From assembly GCF_014257025.1 (NCBI RefSeq), contig NZ_JACMSF010000013.1, positions 97,376 to 161,375 of the forward strand: a stretch of DNA of 64,000 nucleotides, written 5' to 3'. The first letter of the stretch is position 1, and each line of letters starts with the position of its first letter. Below are positions 29,673 through 38,425 of this stretch, in pieces. This stretch comes from Streptomyces cupreus. Lineage in GTDB: Bacteria > Actinomycetota > Actinomycetes > Streptomycetales > Streptomycetaceae. A model generated the notes under the pieces. That model saw nothing but the letters and a program-made list of their open reading frames with translations. It made no database searches and was not told where the DNA came from. A program made the translations under genes and the position numbers.

Positions 29673-30155
29673 ATGACCGTCCGACCCGTGGTCAAGCGCA
29701 CCGCCCGCGCCATTCTGCTGGACGGTGACGACCTGATTCTGATCAAGCGCACCAAGCCGGGCATGGATCCCTACTGGCTGACCCCCGGCGGCGGAGTCGA
29801 GCCGACGGACACGACCGTCGTGGACGCCCTGCACCGCGAGGTGTACGAGGAACTCGGCGCCAAGATCATCGACGTGGTGCCCTGCTTCGTCGACACCGTC
29901 GAGCACATCGGTGAGGACGGCGGCGCGACCGGTGTGAAGGTGCAGCACTTCTTCGTCTGCCGTCTGGAGTCGATGGACACGTCCCTGCGGCACGGGCCGG
30001 AGGTCGACGAGCCGATCGGCGAGTACGAGATCGTGCGGGTGCCGTTCACCCGCGTCGGCATCGCCTCCGTACACCTCGTTCCGTTGTCGCTGCGGCACTA
30101 TCTGGACGGCAATATCGAGGGCGTACGGGCCATGCACGCGCCGGACCTGGGCTGA
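29673..30155 (+). CDS. NUDIX hydrolase
   Basis: A 160-residue NUDIX enzyme that hydrolyses a nucleoside diphosphate linked to another moiety. The Nudix box GGGVEPTDTTVVDALHREV...EELG (about residues 35-57) has the required Gly, Glu and REVxEE residues. The substrate is unknown. ATG 29673 is close to a one-mismatch parS. Convergent with the globin-reductase gene, only 2 bp between stops. Confidence 0.9.
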   Translation: MTVRPVVKRTARAILLDGDDLILIKRTKPGMDPYWLTPGGGVEPTDTTVVDALHREVYEELGAKIIDVVPCFVDTVEHIGEDGGATGVKVQHFFVCRLESMDTSLRHGPEVDEPIGEYEIVRVPFTRVGIASVHLVPLSLRHYLDGNIEGVRAMHAPDLG

Positions 30156-30157
30156 GC

Positions 30158-31591
30158 TCAGCTCCCTGCGGTGACCAGTTCCTCCAGCGCGTCGTGGCGT
30201 ATGCGCTCCGAGGGAACACCGATGTCCCGGAGGACGTCCACACCGCTGCGGATCATCCCCGGTGGGCCCGACACATAGGCGTCGTACTCGTCCCAGGGCC
30301 CGAACTCGCGTATGGCGTCGGGCAGCTGGACCAGTCCGTGCCGGTCCACCACGGGGCGGACCTCCAGCCACGGGTGCGACTGCCGGAGCCTGAGCATCGT
30401 GTCGATGTCGTACAGGTCGTGGTCGCTGCGGGCGCCGTAGAACACCTCCACGGGCCGCCGCTCGCCGTGCTCGGCGACGTCCTCGACCAGCGCCTTGATG
30501 GGGGCTATCCCCGTGCCGCCGCCGAGGCAGAGCAGTCCACTGTCGGTGGTGTGGTCCACGGTCATCGAGCCGGCCGGCGGACCGAGCCGGAGGATGTCGC
30601 CTGGCCGGGCCCGGTGCACCAGCGCGTTGGACACCCAGCCCGCGGGGAGGGCCTTCACATGGAACGACAGCAGTCCGTCGGAGCGAGGCGCCGAGGCGAA
30701 GGAGTAGTGCCGCCAGATACGCGGCCACCAGGGTGTCTCCAGGCTTGTGTACTGCCCGGCGAGGAAGGGGTAGGGCTGGTCGGGGCGGACGGTGACGACC
30801 GCGACATCCGGGGTCCGCAGATCGTGCGCGACGACCTCCGCGTACCACCAGGCCGGGGCACGCAGCTCGTCCGCGGCCGCCGCGTCGATCATCACCTGCG
30901 AGATCGTCGTGTACGTCCGCACCCAGGCCGCCTCCGTCTCCGCGTCCCAGACGGCGGAGGCGTACTTGCTCAGCGCGCCGATGAGGCACTCGCCCACGGC
31001 CGGGTAGTGCTCGGGCCGGGTGCCGTACTTGCGATGGCCCCGGCCGAGGTTCTGCAGATACGCGACCAGGACCTCGGTGTTGTCGATGTGCTCGGCGGCC
31101 GTGAGCAGCGCCTTGAGCAGCCGGTCCCGCTGGGTGTCCATGGCGGCCGGGAACATGGGGCGCAGGTCGGGGTGGCGGACGAAGAGCAGCGCGTAGAAGT
31201 ACGAGGTCACCTTGTCGGCGACGGGGCCGACTTCGGCCATCGTCCGGCGGACGAGGACGGCGTCCGGGGAGGCCTGCCGCGCGGGGGCGGGGCGCTGGAC
31301 GGGGACGCGGGGTTCGGGCGGCGGAGGCGGGGTGGAGGGTGTGGGCTGGACAGGTATCTCGGGCGGTGCCGCCTCCTGCGCTACCGGCGGTGAAGTGTCC
31401 TGCCTTACCGGCGGATTCTCCTCGGCACCCGCCCTGGGCCTGCCCACCGGGCGCATCGCCGCCAGCCGGCTGCCCTCGGCCGTCTCCGGCTCACTGCTCT
31501 GAGCCGTCGTCGGCTGCGTGCGCGGCGTGAACCAGCCGCCCCCGCCGCCGGGAGTGCCGTTGTCGGCCGGCGTGGTGGTCGGAGCGTCCAT
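30158..31591 (-). CDS. globin - FAD/NAD reductase (flavohaemoglobin-like) with disordered N tail
   Basis: A probable NO dioxygenase-type or globin-coupled reductase, 477 residues. Residues about 1-105 are low-complexity (Gly5, then Pro/Ala/Gln runs). A globin domain follows (TMAEVGPVADKVTSYFYALLF then RGHRKYGTRPEHYPAVGECL, the likely proximal His region). The ferredoxin-reductase module has RHYSFASAP (FAD), GGGTGIAPIKALV (NAD(P)) and the C-terminal YVSGPPGM. Unlike standard Hmp it has a long disordered N tail. ATG 31591 is supported by AGG-rich DNA; longer starts only extend low-complexity sequence. Confidence 0.88.
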   Translation of the reverse strand: MDAPTTTPADNGTPGGGGGWFTPRTQPTTAQSSEPETAEGSRLAAMRPVGRPRAGAEENPPVRQDTSPPVAQEAAPPEIPVQPTPSTPPPPPEPRVPVQRPAPARQASPDAVLVRRTMAEVGPVADKVTSYFYALLFVRHPDLRPMFPAAMDTQRDRLLKALLTAAEHIDNTEVLVAYLQNLGRGHRKYGTRPEHYPAVGECLIGALSKYASAVWDAETEAAWVRTYTTISQVMIDAAAADELRAPAWWYAEVVAHDLRTPDVAVVTVRPDQPYPFLAGQYTSLETPWWPRIWRHYSFASAPRSDGLLSFHVKALPAGWVSNALVHRARPGDILRLGPPAGSMTVDHTTDSGLLCLGGGTGIAPIKALVEDVAEHGERRPVEVFYGARSDHDLYDIDTMLRLRQSHPWLEVRPVVDRHGLVQLPDAIREFGPWDEYDAYVSGPPGMIRSGVDVLRDIGVPSERIRHDALEELVTAGS

Positions 31592-32019
31592 CCTGTGTGC
31601 CTCGCCTCGAACATCTCTCGGTCGGTCTGCGCACTTCCTTGGTCGGAAGGTGCCTGCTTTCCCCCGCAGACGGCTTGGTCTCCCCGTTCGGCGCCCTGGC
31701 CAATGCAGCCACATTCAACCCGTATTCACACTTCGTACGGACAAGTAAGGGGAGAGTGTGACATTGGCCGCAGTCTTGTCACCGCAGCATCCCACCGCGC
31801 GTGCAAACCCCGGCCGCATAAGCGCAAATGCGGGTCTTCGATCTCTCCGTCCCGTTAGGCTGCGTTGCCCTGTTCTCGGCTCGCACAGGTCGTGTGCGCT
31901 CACCCCGGCGCCCGTCCCGGATGCGAACCGGAGTCGACCCTACCGGCCAGCGCCGCGCACACAAGTCCCCCCATCCCCTGTCACTTGTCAACCAGGGGTG
32001 AAGCTGTGACTTCGGTCAA
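31592..32019. other. 428-bp intergenic region, globin promoter side
   Basis: No gene recognised. The left part should hold the globin-reductase promoter (minus strand). A small CCCCTG (31975-31980) / CAGGGG (31993-31998) repeat just beyond the HAD stop is a possible terminator. No tRNA, no repeat family seen. Confidence 0.5.
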
Positions 32020-32652
32020 TTACCGGGCATACCGCACTAATTCATAGGCTTCCCATAGATCCCTCCCCAGGTCGGAGTGGGTCGCAAGACCGGACAGATG
32101 GCGGTCCGCATTGACCGCCACAGAGATCGGTACGGCTGCGAACAGGTCCATGTCCGACAGGGAGTCGCCATAGGCAATGCAGTCGGCCCGGGTGACCCCG
32201 AACTCCGCGCACAGCCGGTCGGCGATACGCACCTTGGCGGCGGCGCTGAGCACACCGGCCGGATCGACCGGCTCGGTGAACGGCACCGCGGGAAAGAGCG
32301 ATCCGTGGGCCGCGTGAGCGCCCCACCCGATGAGCCGCTCGACGAAGAAGGACGGCGAGAGGGACACCACCGCGCAGTAGTCCCCCCGCTGTCCGATCTC
32401 CGCCCAGACCTCACGGATACGGTCCAGCCAGGGCGCGCCCTCGAAGGCGGCCGTGACATGCGCTTCGGTGAGCTCCGCCCAGAGGCCGTGCACCTGCACC
32501 GCATACTCCGGCGGGCCGATCCTGCCGTCCGAGATCGCCCGGTCGAGAGCCATCGTCTCGGCCTCAAGACCGAGTTGCCGTGAGATCTCCACGGGCGCGG
32601 ACGTGCCGTGCAGCAAGGTGCCGTCGAGGTCGAAGAGATGCAGTCGCGCCAT
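32020..32652 (-). CDS. HAD-family hydrolase (PSP-like) with a terminal TTA codon
   Basis: A HAD phosphatase of 210 residues resembling phosphoserine-phosphatase (subclass IB). Motif I is HLFDLDGTLLHG, motif II VVSLSPSFFVE and motif III/IV YGDSLSDMDL, with helical cap between I and II. Substrate unknown. The sixth codon from the end (32038-32040 read on the minus strand) is TTA, in the sequence YELVRYAR, so complete translation should need the bldA tRNA. Start ATG 32652; a parS site lies 71 bp upstream. Confidence 0.9.
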   Translation of the reverse strand: MARLHLFDLDGTLLHGTSAPVEISRQLGLEAETMALDRAISDGRIGPPEYAVQVHGLWAELTEAHVTAAFEGAPWLDRIREVWAEIGQRGDYCAVVSLSPSFFVERLIGWGAHAAHGSLFPAVPFTEPVDPAGVLSAAAKVRIADRLCAEFGVTRADCIAYGDSLSDMDLFAAVPISVAVNADRHLSGLATHSDLGRDLWEAYELVRYAR

Positions 32653-32722
32653 GACCGGTGAGGCTAGTGCGCCTTGGCCGACGACCAGCGGTCGGATTGC
32701 CGGACGCACGCTGTTCGTCCAT

Positions 32723-32736
32723 GTTTCACGTGAAAC
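32723..32736. other. parS site, perfect
   Basis: Perfect GTTTCACGTGAAAC between the HAD hydrolase and the divergent acetyltransferase gene. Confidence 0.95.
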
Positions 32737-32847
32737 AGCCTGCGTCGGTCAGCCCCCTGCACAGTTGGCCATGACATGGCCAAAAGCGCGTGCGTCTCCC
32801 CGGAAACAGGTGGACGACGAGGCCACCGGTCAGACAGCCTGACCTGC

Positions 32848-33714
32848 GTGCCGACTCCTTCCCCCGCCACTTGGTCCATCCGCCGTCTGACGCCGCGCGA
32901 TCTCACCGCCTGCGCCGACCTGTCCGAGAACCGGGGGTGGCCCCGGGAGGAACACAAGTGGGGCTTCCTCCTCACCGCGGGACAGGGTTACGGCATCGAC
33001 GACCCCGAGGGCGGACTCATCGGCGCCTGTGTGGTCACCCGGTACGGCCCGCCCGAGCGCCCCGATCTGGCGGCCATCGGCATGGTGCTGATCGCCGAAC
33101 GGCACGCCCGTCAGGGCATCGGACGCCATCTGATGCGGCACGTCCTCACGGCTCAGGGCACCACCCCGCTGACGCTGCACGCGACGCCGACCGGCCGCCC
33201 GCTGTATGAGGAGCTCGGCTTCAAGACCACGGGCCGGGCGGAGATGCTGCTCGGGCACCTCACGCCCCGAGGCCCGGAACCGGAGGCCAGCACGCGCGCG
33301 GCCACCGCCGAGGACCTCTCCGCGATCCTCCGGCTCGACGAGGAGGTCTTCGGCTCGGATCGCACGCCTCTCATCACCCGGCTGCCCGCCTTCGCCGACC
33401 AGCTGCGGGTGGCCGAGGAGGACGGCCGGATCACCGGATACGCGGCGGCCTGGCCCAACATGCACACCCATGTCGTCGGCCCGCTGATCGCCCGCGACAC
33501 CCGGACCGCACAGTCCCTGATCGCCTCCCTCGCCGCAGGCACCGACCGCCCTCTGCGCACCGACATCGACGTACGGCACGAGGAGCTGCTGACCTGGGCC
33601 AAGGAGCGGGGTCTGGCCTCCGTCGCCTTCAACTCGGTGATGACCTACGGCATCCCCGAACTGCCCGGGGACTGGCAACGGCGGTTCGCCCCGCTCACGG
33701 TGGCGGCGGGCTGA
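32848..33714 (+). CDS. GNAT acetyltransferase, two-domain
   Basis: About 288 residues. An N-terminal GNAT domain contains the acetyl-CoA loop HARQGIGRHLMRH and LYEELGFKT; a second, weaker GNAT-like fold follows (ATAEDLSAILRLDEEVFGSD, split) without a clear Q/RxxGxG/A loop, so only the first half is likely catalytic. Substrate unknown. I used GTG 32848 because the residues just after it start a normal GNAT strand; the ATG at 32776 would add 24 residues of low similarity and has no better ribosome site. Confidence 0.82.
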   Translation: MPTPSPATWSIRRLTPRDLTACADLSENRGWPREEHKWGFLLTAGQGYGIDDPEGGLIGACVVTRYGPPERPDLAAIGMVLIAERHARQGIGRHLMRHVLTAQGTTPLTLHATPTGRPLYEELGFKTTGRAEMLLGHLTPRGPEPEASTRAATAEDLSAILRLDEEVFGSDRTPLITRLPAFADQLRVAEEDGRITGYAAAWPNMHTHVVGPLIARDTRTAQSLIASLAAGTDRPLRTDIDVRHEELLTWAKERGLASVAFNSVMTYGIPELPGDWQRRFAPLTVAAG

Positions 33715-33731
33715 GCCGGGCGGACATGACG

Positions 33732-33765
33732 ACGCCGGTTCCCGGGGGCAGTCGGGAACCGGCGT
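33732..33765. terminator. bidirectional terminator, GNAT / MFS
   Basis: Perfect 13-bp inverted repeat ACGCCGGTTCCCG (33732-33744) and CGGGAACCGGCGT (33753-33765), 8-nt loop, between convergent genes. Confidence 0.75.
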
Positions 33766-33775
33766 TCGAGTTCGG

Positions 33776-34984
33776 TCAGCGGTGAGCCAGAGCCTGCTCC
33801 TCGGCGGGCGCCGACCCGGCCACGACGGTGCTGGTCCTACGGTCCCGGCGCTCCAGGGCGGCCGAGAGGAAGGCCAGCAGCAGCGCGGCGGCGGCGAGGG
33901 CGGCGCCGACCCAGTTGGGGGAGGTGTACCCGAGGCCGGCCGCGATGACGAGGCCGCCGAGCCAGGCGGAGAGCGCGTTGCCGAGGTTGAAGGCACCGAT
34001 GTTCACGGCCGAGGCCAGGGTCGGAGCGCCGTGGGCCTGGTCGAGGACGCGCTTCTGAAGCGGCGGGACGGTGGCGAAGCCCAGGGCGCCGATGAGCGCG
34101 ATGGTGACGGCCGCGAGGACCTTGTTGTGGGCGGTGAGGGTGAACAGTGCCAGCACGACGGCGAGGGCGCCCAGGGAGACGTACAGCAGAGGCATCAGGG
34201 CGCGGTCGGCGAGCCTGCCGCCGACGAGGTTGCCGCCGACCATGCCGAGCCCGAACAGGACCAGCAACCAGGTGACGGAGCCGTCGGCGAAACCGGCGAC
34301 TCGGGTCATCATCGGCGCGATGTAGGTGATGGCCGCGAAGACGCCGCCGAAGCCGAGCACGGTCATCGCCATCGCGAGCAGGACCTGGGTGTTCTTGAAG
34401 GCGGCCAGCTCATGGCGCAGCCGTACGCCTTCCGGCCGGGGCAGATCGGGGACGAGCCGGGCGATGCCGACCAGGCCGATCACACCGAGGGCGGCGACGA
34501 TGCCGAAGGTGACGCGCCAGCCGATGGACTGCCCGACGAAGGTGCCGAGCGGGACGCCGACCACGTTGGCGACGGTGAGGCCGGTGAACATCATCGCGAT
34601 GGCGCCGGCCTTCTTGTCCGGGGCGACCAGCTCGGCCGCGACGACCGAGCCGATGCCGAAGAAGGCCCCGTGGGCGAGTGAGGCGACGACCCGGCCGATC
34701 AGCATGACGGCGAAGGCCGGAGCGAGCGCGGAGAGCAGGTTTCCGGCGATGAACAGGCCCATCAGCAGCATCAGCATCCGCTTGCGGGAGACCTTGGTGC
34801 CGAGCACGGTCATCAGCGGCGCTCCGGCCACGACGCCGAGTGCGTAGCCGGTCACGAGCAGCCCCGCGGTGGGGATGGAGACCCCGAAGTCGGCAGCGAC
34901 CTCGGGCAGCAAGCCCATGATCACGAACTCGGTCGTTCCGATTCCGAAGGCCCCGATCGCCAGGGCCAGGAGCGCGAGCGGCAT
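33776..34984 (-). CDS. MFS transporter (AraJ / drug-efflux type)
   Basis: 402 residues, twelve predicted TMs. The first TM region AIGAFGIGTTEFVIMGLLPE is the AraJ/Cbl subfamily signature, followed by VTGYALGVVAGAP and VLGTKVSRKRML between TM2 and TM3. Such proteins export sugars or drugs. A divergent MarR gene shares a 140-bp region with a dyad that is a candidate MarR operator, suggesting MarR-regulated efflux. Start ATG 34984 is preceded by GGAAGG at suitable spacing. Confidence 0.88.
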   Translation of the reverse strand: MPLALLALAIGAFGIGTTEFVIMGLLPEVAADFGVSIPTAGLLVTGYALGVVAGAPLMTVLGTKVSRKRMLMLLMGLFIAGNLLSALAPAFAVMLIGRVVASLAHGAFFGIGSVVAAELVAPDKKAGAIAMMFTGLTVANVVGVPLGTFVGQSIGWRVTFGIVAALGVIGLVGIARLVPDLPRPEGVRLRHELAAFKNTQVLLAMAMTVLGFGGVFAAITYIAPMMTRVAGFADGSVTWLLVLFGLGMVGGNLVGGRLADRALMPLLYVSLGALAVVLALFTLTAHNKVLAAVTIALIGALGFATVPPLQKRVLDQAHGAPTLASAVNIGAFNLGNALSAWLGGLVIAAGLGYTSPNWVGAALAAAALLLAFLSAALERRDRRTSTVVAGSAPAEEQALAHR

Positions 34985-35037
34985 GAGGAGCCACCTTCCC
35001 AGAATATTGCAGGAGAGCTTTACGCGCCACGACAATA

Positions 35038-35062
35038 CTTGCATGCGCACTATATTTGCAAG
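35038..35062. promoter_or_regulatory. candidate MarR operator between MFS and MarR genes
   Basis: Dyad CTTGCA (35038-35043) / TGCAAG (35057-35062) in an A+T-rich gap. TTGCA-like repeats also occur at about 35014. It is placed to cover both divergent promoters. Confidence 0.5.
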
Positions 35063-35124
35063 CGACGGCAATCGCGGCCCTGCCCTCATCCGGCTTCAGC
35101 CGCTCAGGGACGAAGGAGACGCAC

Positions 35125-35589
35125 ATGACAGCGACGGACCCCGCACTCACCGCCCTCGCCCAGGGCTGGTGCGCGCTCTCCCTGTTGCACGGGCGGATCG
35201 AGGCCCACATCGAGCGCACCCTGCAGACCCGGCACGACCTGAGCGTCCGGGAGTACTCGCTGCTCGACGTCCTCAGCCGGCAGCACTCCGGCGAGGGCGG
35301 CCACCTCCAGATGAAGCAGGTCGCCGACGCCGTCGTCCTCAGCCAGAGCGCCACCACCCGTCTGGTGACCCGCCTGGAGGACCGCGGGCTACTGACGCGC
35401 TATCTGTGCCGCACCGACCGGCGGGGCATCTACACCGATGTCACCGAGACGGGCCTGAAGCTTCTGCAGGAGGCGCGGCCGACGAATGACACCGCCCTGC
35501 GAGAGGCGCTCGACGAGGCCGCGAAGCATCCCGAACTGGCCCCGCTGGTCCGGGTCATGGAGTCCCTGCGCGTTCCCGGGCACGCCTGA
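35125..35589 (+). CDS. MarR-family transcriptional regulator
   Basis: A 154-residue MarR repressor. The recognition region reads QMKQVADAVVLSQSATTRLVTRLEDRGLL, followed by the wing CRTDRRGIYTDVTETG. A good AAGGAG lies 7 nt before ATG 35125. Divergent from the MFS gene, which it probably represses, with itself. Effector unknown, likely a phenolic or drug-like molecule. Confidence 0.92.
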   Translation: MTATDPALTALAQGWCALSLLHGRIEAHIERTLQTRHDLSVREYSLLDVLSRQHSGEGGHLQMKQVADAVVLSQSATTRLVTRLEDRGLLTRYLCRTDRRGIYTDVTETGLKLLQEARPTNDTALREALDEAAKHPELAPLVRVMESLRVPGHA

Positions 35590-35628
35590 GCCGATCAGGC
35601 CTGCCATCCGCCGCTTAGGGTGAGCCCC

Positions 35629-36081
35629 ATGGGAGATCTTGAGATACGCCCCGCCACAGCGGACGACGTTGCGGCGATCGTCGCCATGCTCGCCGACGAC
35701 CCTCTCGGCGCCCAGCGCGAGTCCCCCGACGACCTGAGCCCCTATATGTCGGCCCTGGAACGCCTGAACCGCGATCCGAACCAGTACCTGATGGTGGCCG
35801 AGCGGGAGGGACGGGTCGTCGGAACCCTCCAGCTCACGCTCATCCCCGGGCTCTCCCGCAAGGGCGCCACCCGCTCGATCATCGAGGCCGTCCGCATCCA
35901 CGCCGACGAGCGCGGCAGCGGCCTGGGAACACAGTTCATCGAGTGGGCGGTGGAGGAGTCCCGGCGCCAGGGCTGCCAACTCGTCCAGTTGACCTCGGAC
36001 GCCTCCCGCACCGACGCCCACCGCTTCTACGAGCGACTCGGCTTCGAGGCCTCCCACGTGGGCTTCAAGCTCGCCCTGTGA
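35629..36081 (+). CDS. GNAT-family N-acetyltransferase
   Basis: A 150-residue single-domain GNAT enzyme. Acetyl-CoA motif A is VRIHADERGSGLGTQFIEWA, with Gly-x-Gly loop, and motif B RFYERLGFEAS. Substrate unknown. ATG 35629 chosen; a GTG 9 nt earlier is possible. Its 3' end runs into the parS-centred hairpin. Confidence 0.9.
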   Translation: MGDLEIRPATADDVAAIVAMLADDPLGAQRESPDDLSPYMSALERLNRDPNQYLMVAEREGRVVGTLQLTLIPGLSRKGATRSIIEAVRIHADERGSGLGTQFIEWAVEESRRQGCQLVQLTSDASRTDAHRFYERLGFEASHVGFKLAL

Positions 36082-36089
36082 CGGCCGAG

Positions 36090-36117
36090 GCGCCTTGTTT
36101 CACGTGAAACAAGGCGC
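36090..36117. terminator. 28-bp perfect palindrome with parS at its centre
   Basis: The parS 14-mer (36097-36110) is extended on both sides by GCGCCTT / AAGGCGC into a perfect 28-bp palindrome, between convergent genes GNAT and the beta-lactamase-like hydrolase. It can act as a bidirectional terminator and as a parS site. Confidence 0.8.
36097..36110. other. parS site, perfect, within the hairpin
   Basis: Perfect GTTTCACGTGAAAC forming the middle of the 36090-36117 palindrome. Confidence 0.95.
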
Positions 36118-36134
36118 TCCCCACTCAACAACCG

Positions 36135-37520
36135 CTACCCGATGCCCCGCCACCCCTCCGGGTCCACTCCACCCGGCACCGGAGCTCCCTCGTCGTACGG
36201 CTGACGCGTGAACACGAACGACCCGAGGTCGAGATGGCTCACGCCCCCGTCCGGGCGCCGTACGGCCTGCAAGACCTCTCCCGCGTAGTAGCCCTCAAGG
36301 CCGGTCCAGGTGCCGTCACCGTTCGCCCGGAACCGTGAGCGACGGCCCTTGCCGGACAGCGGCTCCAGCGAGACAAGCCCATCGGCCGTCAGCCGCAGCG
36401 CGAAGCCGTACGTCCCCCAGTACCACTGCCCCGCCAACTCCAGTACGCCCGGATCGACTTCGGTCATCGGCCGCCAGGGTTCGGGGATCCGCGGCTCCGC
36501 CTCGGCAACGACGCGCACGAGGTCGGTGGCGACCAGGGAGAGCAGCGGGCCCGAGGTGCAGTTGGCGAGCACCACGGCCGCGACGTCGTCGCTCTCGCTG
36601 AAGAAGAGGCTCGCCAGGAAGCCCGGCAGCGATCCCGAGTGCCCCGCGAACAGTCGGCCGTGCCGGTGCTGGATCTGCAGCCCCAGTCCGTACGCGGCTC
36701 CGTCGGCGACATCCGCGGCCTCGCCCGGCGCGGCCGGCGTCCGCATCTCCCGTACGCTCTCCGCGCTCAGCACCCGGTCGTCCCCCTTGACCAGGAAGGT
36801 CGCGAACCGCGCCAAGTCGGCTGTGGTGGACCACAGTTGACCGGCCGGGGCCATCCGCCCCAGGTCCTCCGCGGGCTCCGGCAGCATCACATCGGCCCAC
36901 GGGTGCACCGCCCAGCCACCCGCGTGCGGCGCCTTCGGCTGCCCGCTCGTGCGGCTCAGGCCCAGGGGGCCGAGCACCTCCCGCCGCAGTACGTCCTCCC
37001 AGGGCGCCCCGCGCAGCTTCTCCACCAGCGCTCCCAGCACGGTGTAGCCGGGGTTCGAGTAGTGGTGGCGGCGGCCGACGGGATGCAGCAGGGGCTGTTC
37101 TCCCAGCACATCGGAGAGTTCGGGCCGCATCGAGCCGGGCGTCCGCTCCCACCAGGGCCCGGGGGACTCGGCGGCCAGTCCGCCGGTGTGGGCGAGCAGT
37201 TCGGCGACCGTGGCCTCCCCCGCGCCGGTCCCGGGCAGATGCTTCTCCAACGGATCCCCGAGGTCGAGCAGCCCCTCGTCGCGCAGCCGCATGACCAGAA
37301 CGGCCGTGAAGGTCTTGGTGATCGAGCCGATCCGGTACTGCACGTTCTCGTCCGGCCCGTGCCCCTCGACCGACGTCCGGGACCCGTGCCACACCGCGCT
37401 CCCGCCCCGAACGACCGCCGCGACCAGCGAGGGCGCCCGCCCTTCGGACTGGGCCACGGCGATCCGGTGCAGCAGCGCCCGTCGGGTCCCGGGCAGCAAC
37501 TCTTCCTGAGGTGTCGTCAT
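36135..37520 (-). CDS. serine beta-lactamase-like hydrolase (class C / EstB family)
   Basis: 461-residue serine hydrolase of the beta-lactamase/PBP-type superfamily. SxxK is SITK (in GSITKTFTAV), YxN is YSNPGY and the third motif is HSGS in FAGHSGSLPG. No signal peptide is evident, so it is probably intracellular. A C-terminal accessory domain of about 100 residues (PMTEVDPGVLELAGQWYWG) with a lipocalin-like look follows. Substrates could be esters, D-peptides or beta-lactams. Start ATG 37520, with GGGGGG just upstream. Confidence 0.88.
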   Translation of the reverse strand: MTTPQEELLPGTRRALLHRIAVAQSEGRAPSLVAAVVRGGSAVWHGSRTSVEGHGPDENVQYRIGSITKTFTAVLVMRLRDEGLLDLGDPLEKHLPGTGAGEATVAELLAHTGGLAAESPGPWWERTPGSMRPELSDVLGEQPLLHPVGRRHHYSNPGYTVLGALVEKLRGAPWEDVLRREVLGPLGLSRTSGQPKAPHAGGWAVHPWADVMLPEPAEDLGRMAPAGQLWSTTADLARFATFLVKGDDRVLSAESVREMRTPAAPGEAADVADGAAYGLGLQIQHRHGRLFAGHSGSLPGFLASLFFSESDDVAAVVLANCTSGPLLSLVATDLVRVVAEAEPRIPEPWRPMTEVDPGVLELAGQWYWGTYGFALRLTADGLVSLEPLSGKGRRSRFRANGDGTWTGLEGYYAGEVLQAVRRPDGGVSHLDLGSFVFTRQPYDEGAPVPGGVDPEGWRGIG

Positions 37521-37845
37521 CCCCCCAGTCCACCCCGAGGGGCCTGTGGGAGTCGAGCGCATATCCCGCGGCGCGGTGTGGGGTCTCGCCGCTCGTGACA
37601 TGTCGATCTTGCGTGACCTGGGCGTTGTTGGCTGTCTCACGGCCTTGTCACCCATGATCAGTCTCAAATCCGTGGCATTTCCTCGCGAGGGCGAGGTCGA
37701 GATCAGCCGGCTTGCCCGTGTCGGCCGAGTACACCACGCTGAGCCCCGAGCACGAGGACTACCGGCGAGCCCAGATCGCGCACCGATGTGTTTCCCGCGC
37801 CGCGCTGGTCTATACGCCGGACACCCACGGACGGAAGGCTGGGCC
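37521..37845. other. 325-bp region with an insertion-like scar
   Basis: Holds the upstream part of the reductase gene. It includes GTCTCACGGCCTTG (37634-37647) and GTCTCAAATC (37661-37670), which recur just after the next gene. A 46-codon open frame at 37718-37858 has some protein-like character but no support. Confidence 0.4.
37634..37670 (+). repeat. possible insertion-element remnant, left copy
   Basis: GTCTCACGGCCTTG at 37634-37647 and GTCTCAAATC at 37661-37670. Compare the right copy at 38426-38487. Confidence 0.4.
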
Positions 37846-38412
37846 ATGCGGAAACTGATCTACGGCATGAACCTGACCCTGGACGGCTACATCGCCGCGG
37901 CCGGCGACGACATCGGCTGGAGCGGACCGCCGAGCCACGAGCTGTTCCAGTGGTGGCTCGACCACGAGCAGGCGAGTGGCCTGTCGCTGTATGGGCGCAA
38001 GCTGTGGGAGACGATGAGCTCCTACTGGCCGACCGGCGACCAGCAGCCCAACGCCACCCCGGCGGAGATCGAGTTCGCGCGGAACTGGCGGGACACGCCG
38101 AAGGTGGTGTTCTCCTCGACGATCGACAAGGTCGACTGGAACACCCGCCTGGTCACCGGCGACGCGATCGCCGAGATCACCCGGCTCAAGGCCGAGGACG
38201 GCGGCCCAATGAACATCGGCGGCGCAACGCTCGCCGGGGCGGCCATGCGCGCCGGGCTGATCGACGAGTACGTGATCGCCGCCCATCCGGTCCTGGTGGG
38301 CGGCGGCACGCCGTTCTTCACCGCGCTGGACAGCTGGGTGAACCTGAACCTGGTGGAGACGCGAACGTTTCCCGGCGGCGTGGTCCTGACCAGGTACGAG
38401 ACGAGGCGCTGA
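37846..38412 (+). CDS. dihydrofolate-reductase-family (RibD C-domain) oxidoreductase
   Basis: A 188-residue DHFR/RibD-C fold protein with MNLTLDGYIAAAGDD at the start, YGRKLWETM, VVFSSTID, and NIGGATLAG plus LIDEYVIAAHPVLVGGGTPFF in the C-terminal half. Such proteins reduce small molecules with NADPH; function here is unknown. It is flanked by short shared sequences on both sides, so it could be a gained cassette gene; codon use still looks typical. ATG 37846; no strong ribosome site beyond ACGGAAGG. Confidence 0.88.
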   Translation: MRKLIYGMNLTLDGYIAAAGDDIGWSGPPSHELFQWWLDHEQASGLSLYGRKLWETMSSYWPTGDQQPNATPAEIEFARNWRDTPKVVFSSTIDKVDWNTRLVTGDAIAEITRLKAEDGGPMNIGGATLAGAAMRAGLIDEYVIAAHPVLVGGGTPFFTALDSWVNLNLVETRTFPGGVVLTRYETRR

Positions 38413-38425
38413 GCAGCTTCCCGCG

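Noticed and set aside
32848..33714. Reading both halves of the GNAT protein as active acetyltransferases
   Set aside because: Only the first half has a clear acetyl-CoA loop; the second lacks it.
37718..37858. A 46-codon open frame (protein-like SAEYTTLSPEHEDYRR) before the reductase
   Set aside because: Too short, no family, no ribosome site; may be relic sequence but cannot be supported as a gene.
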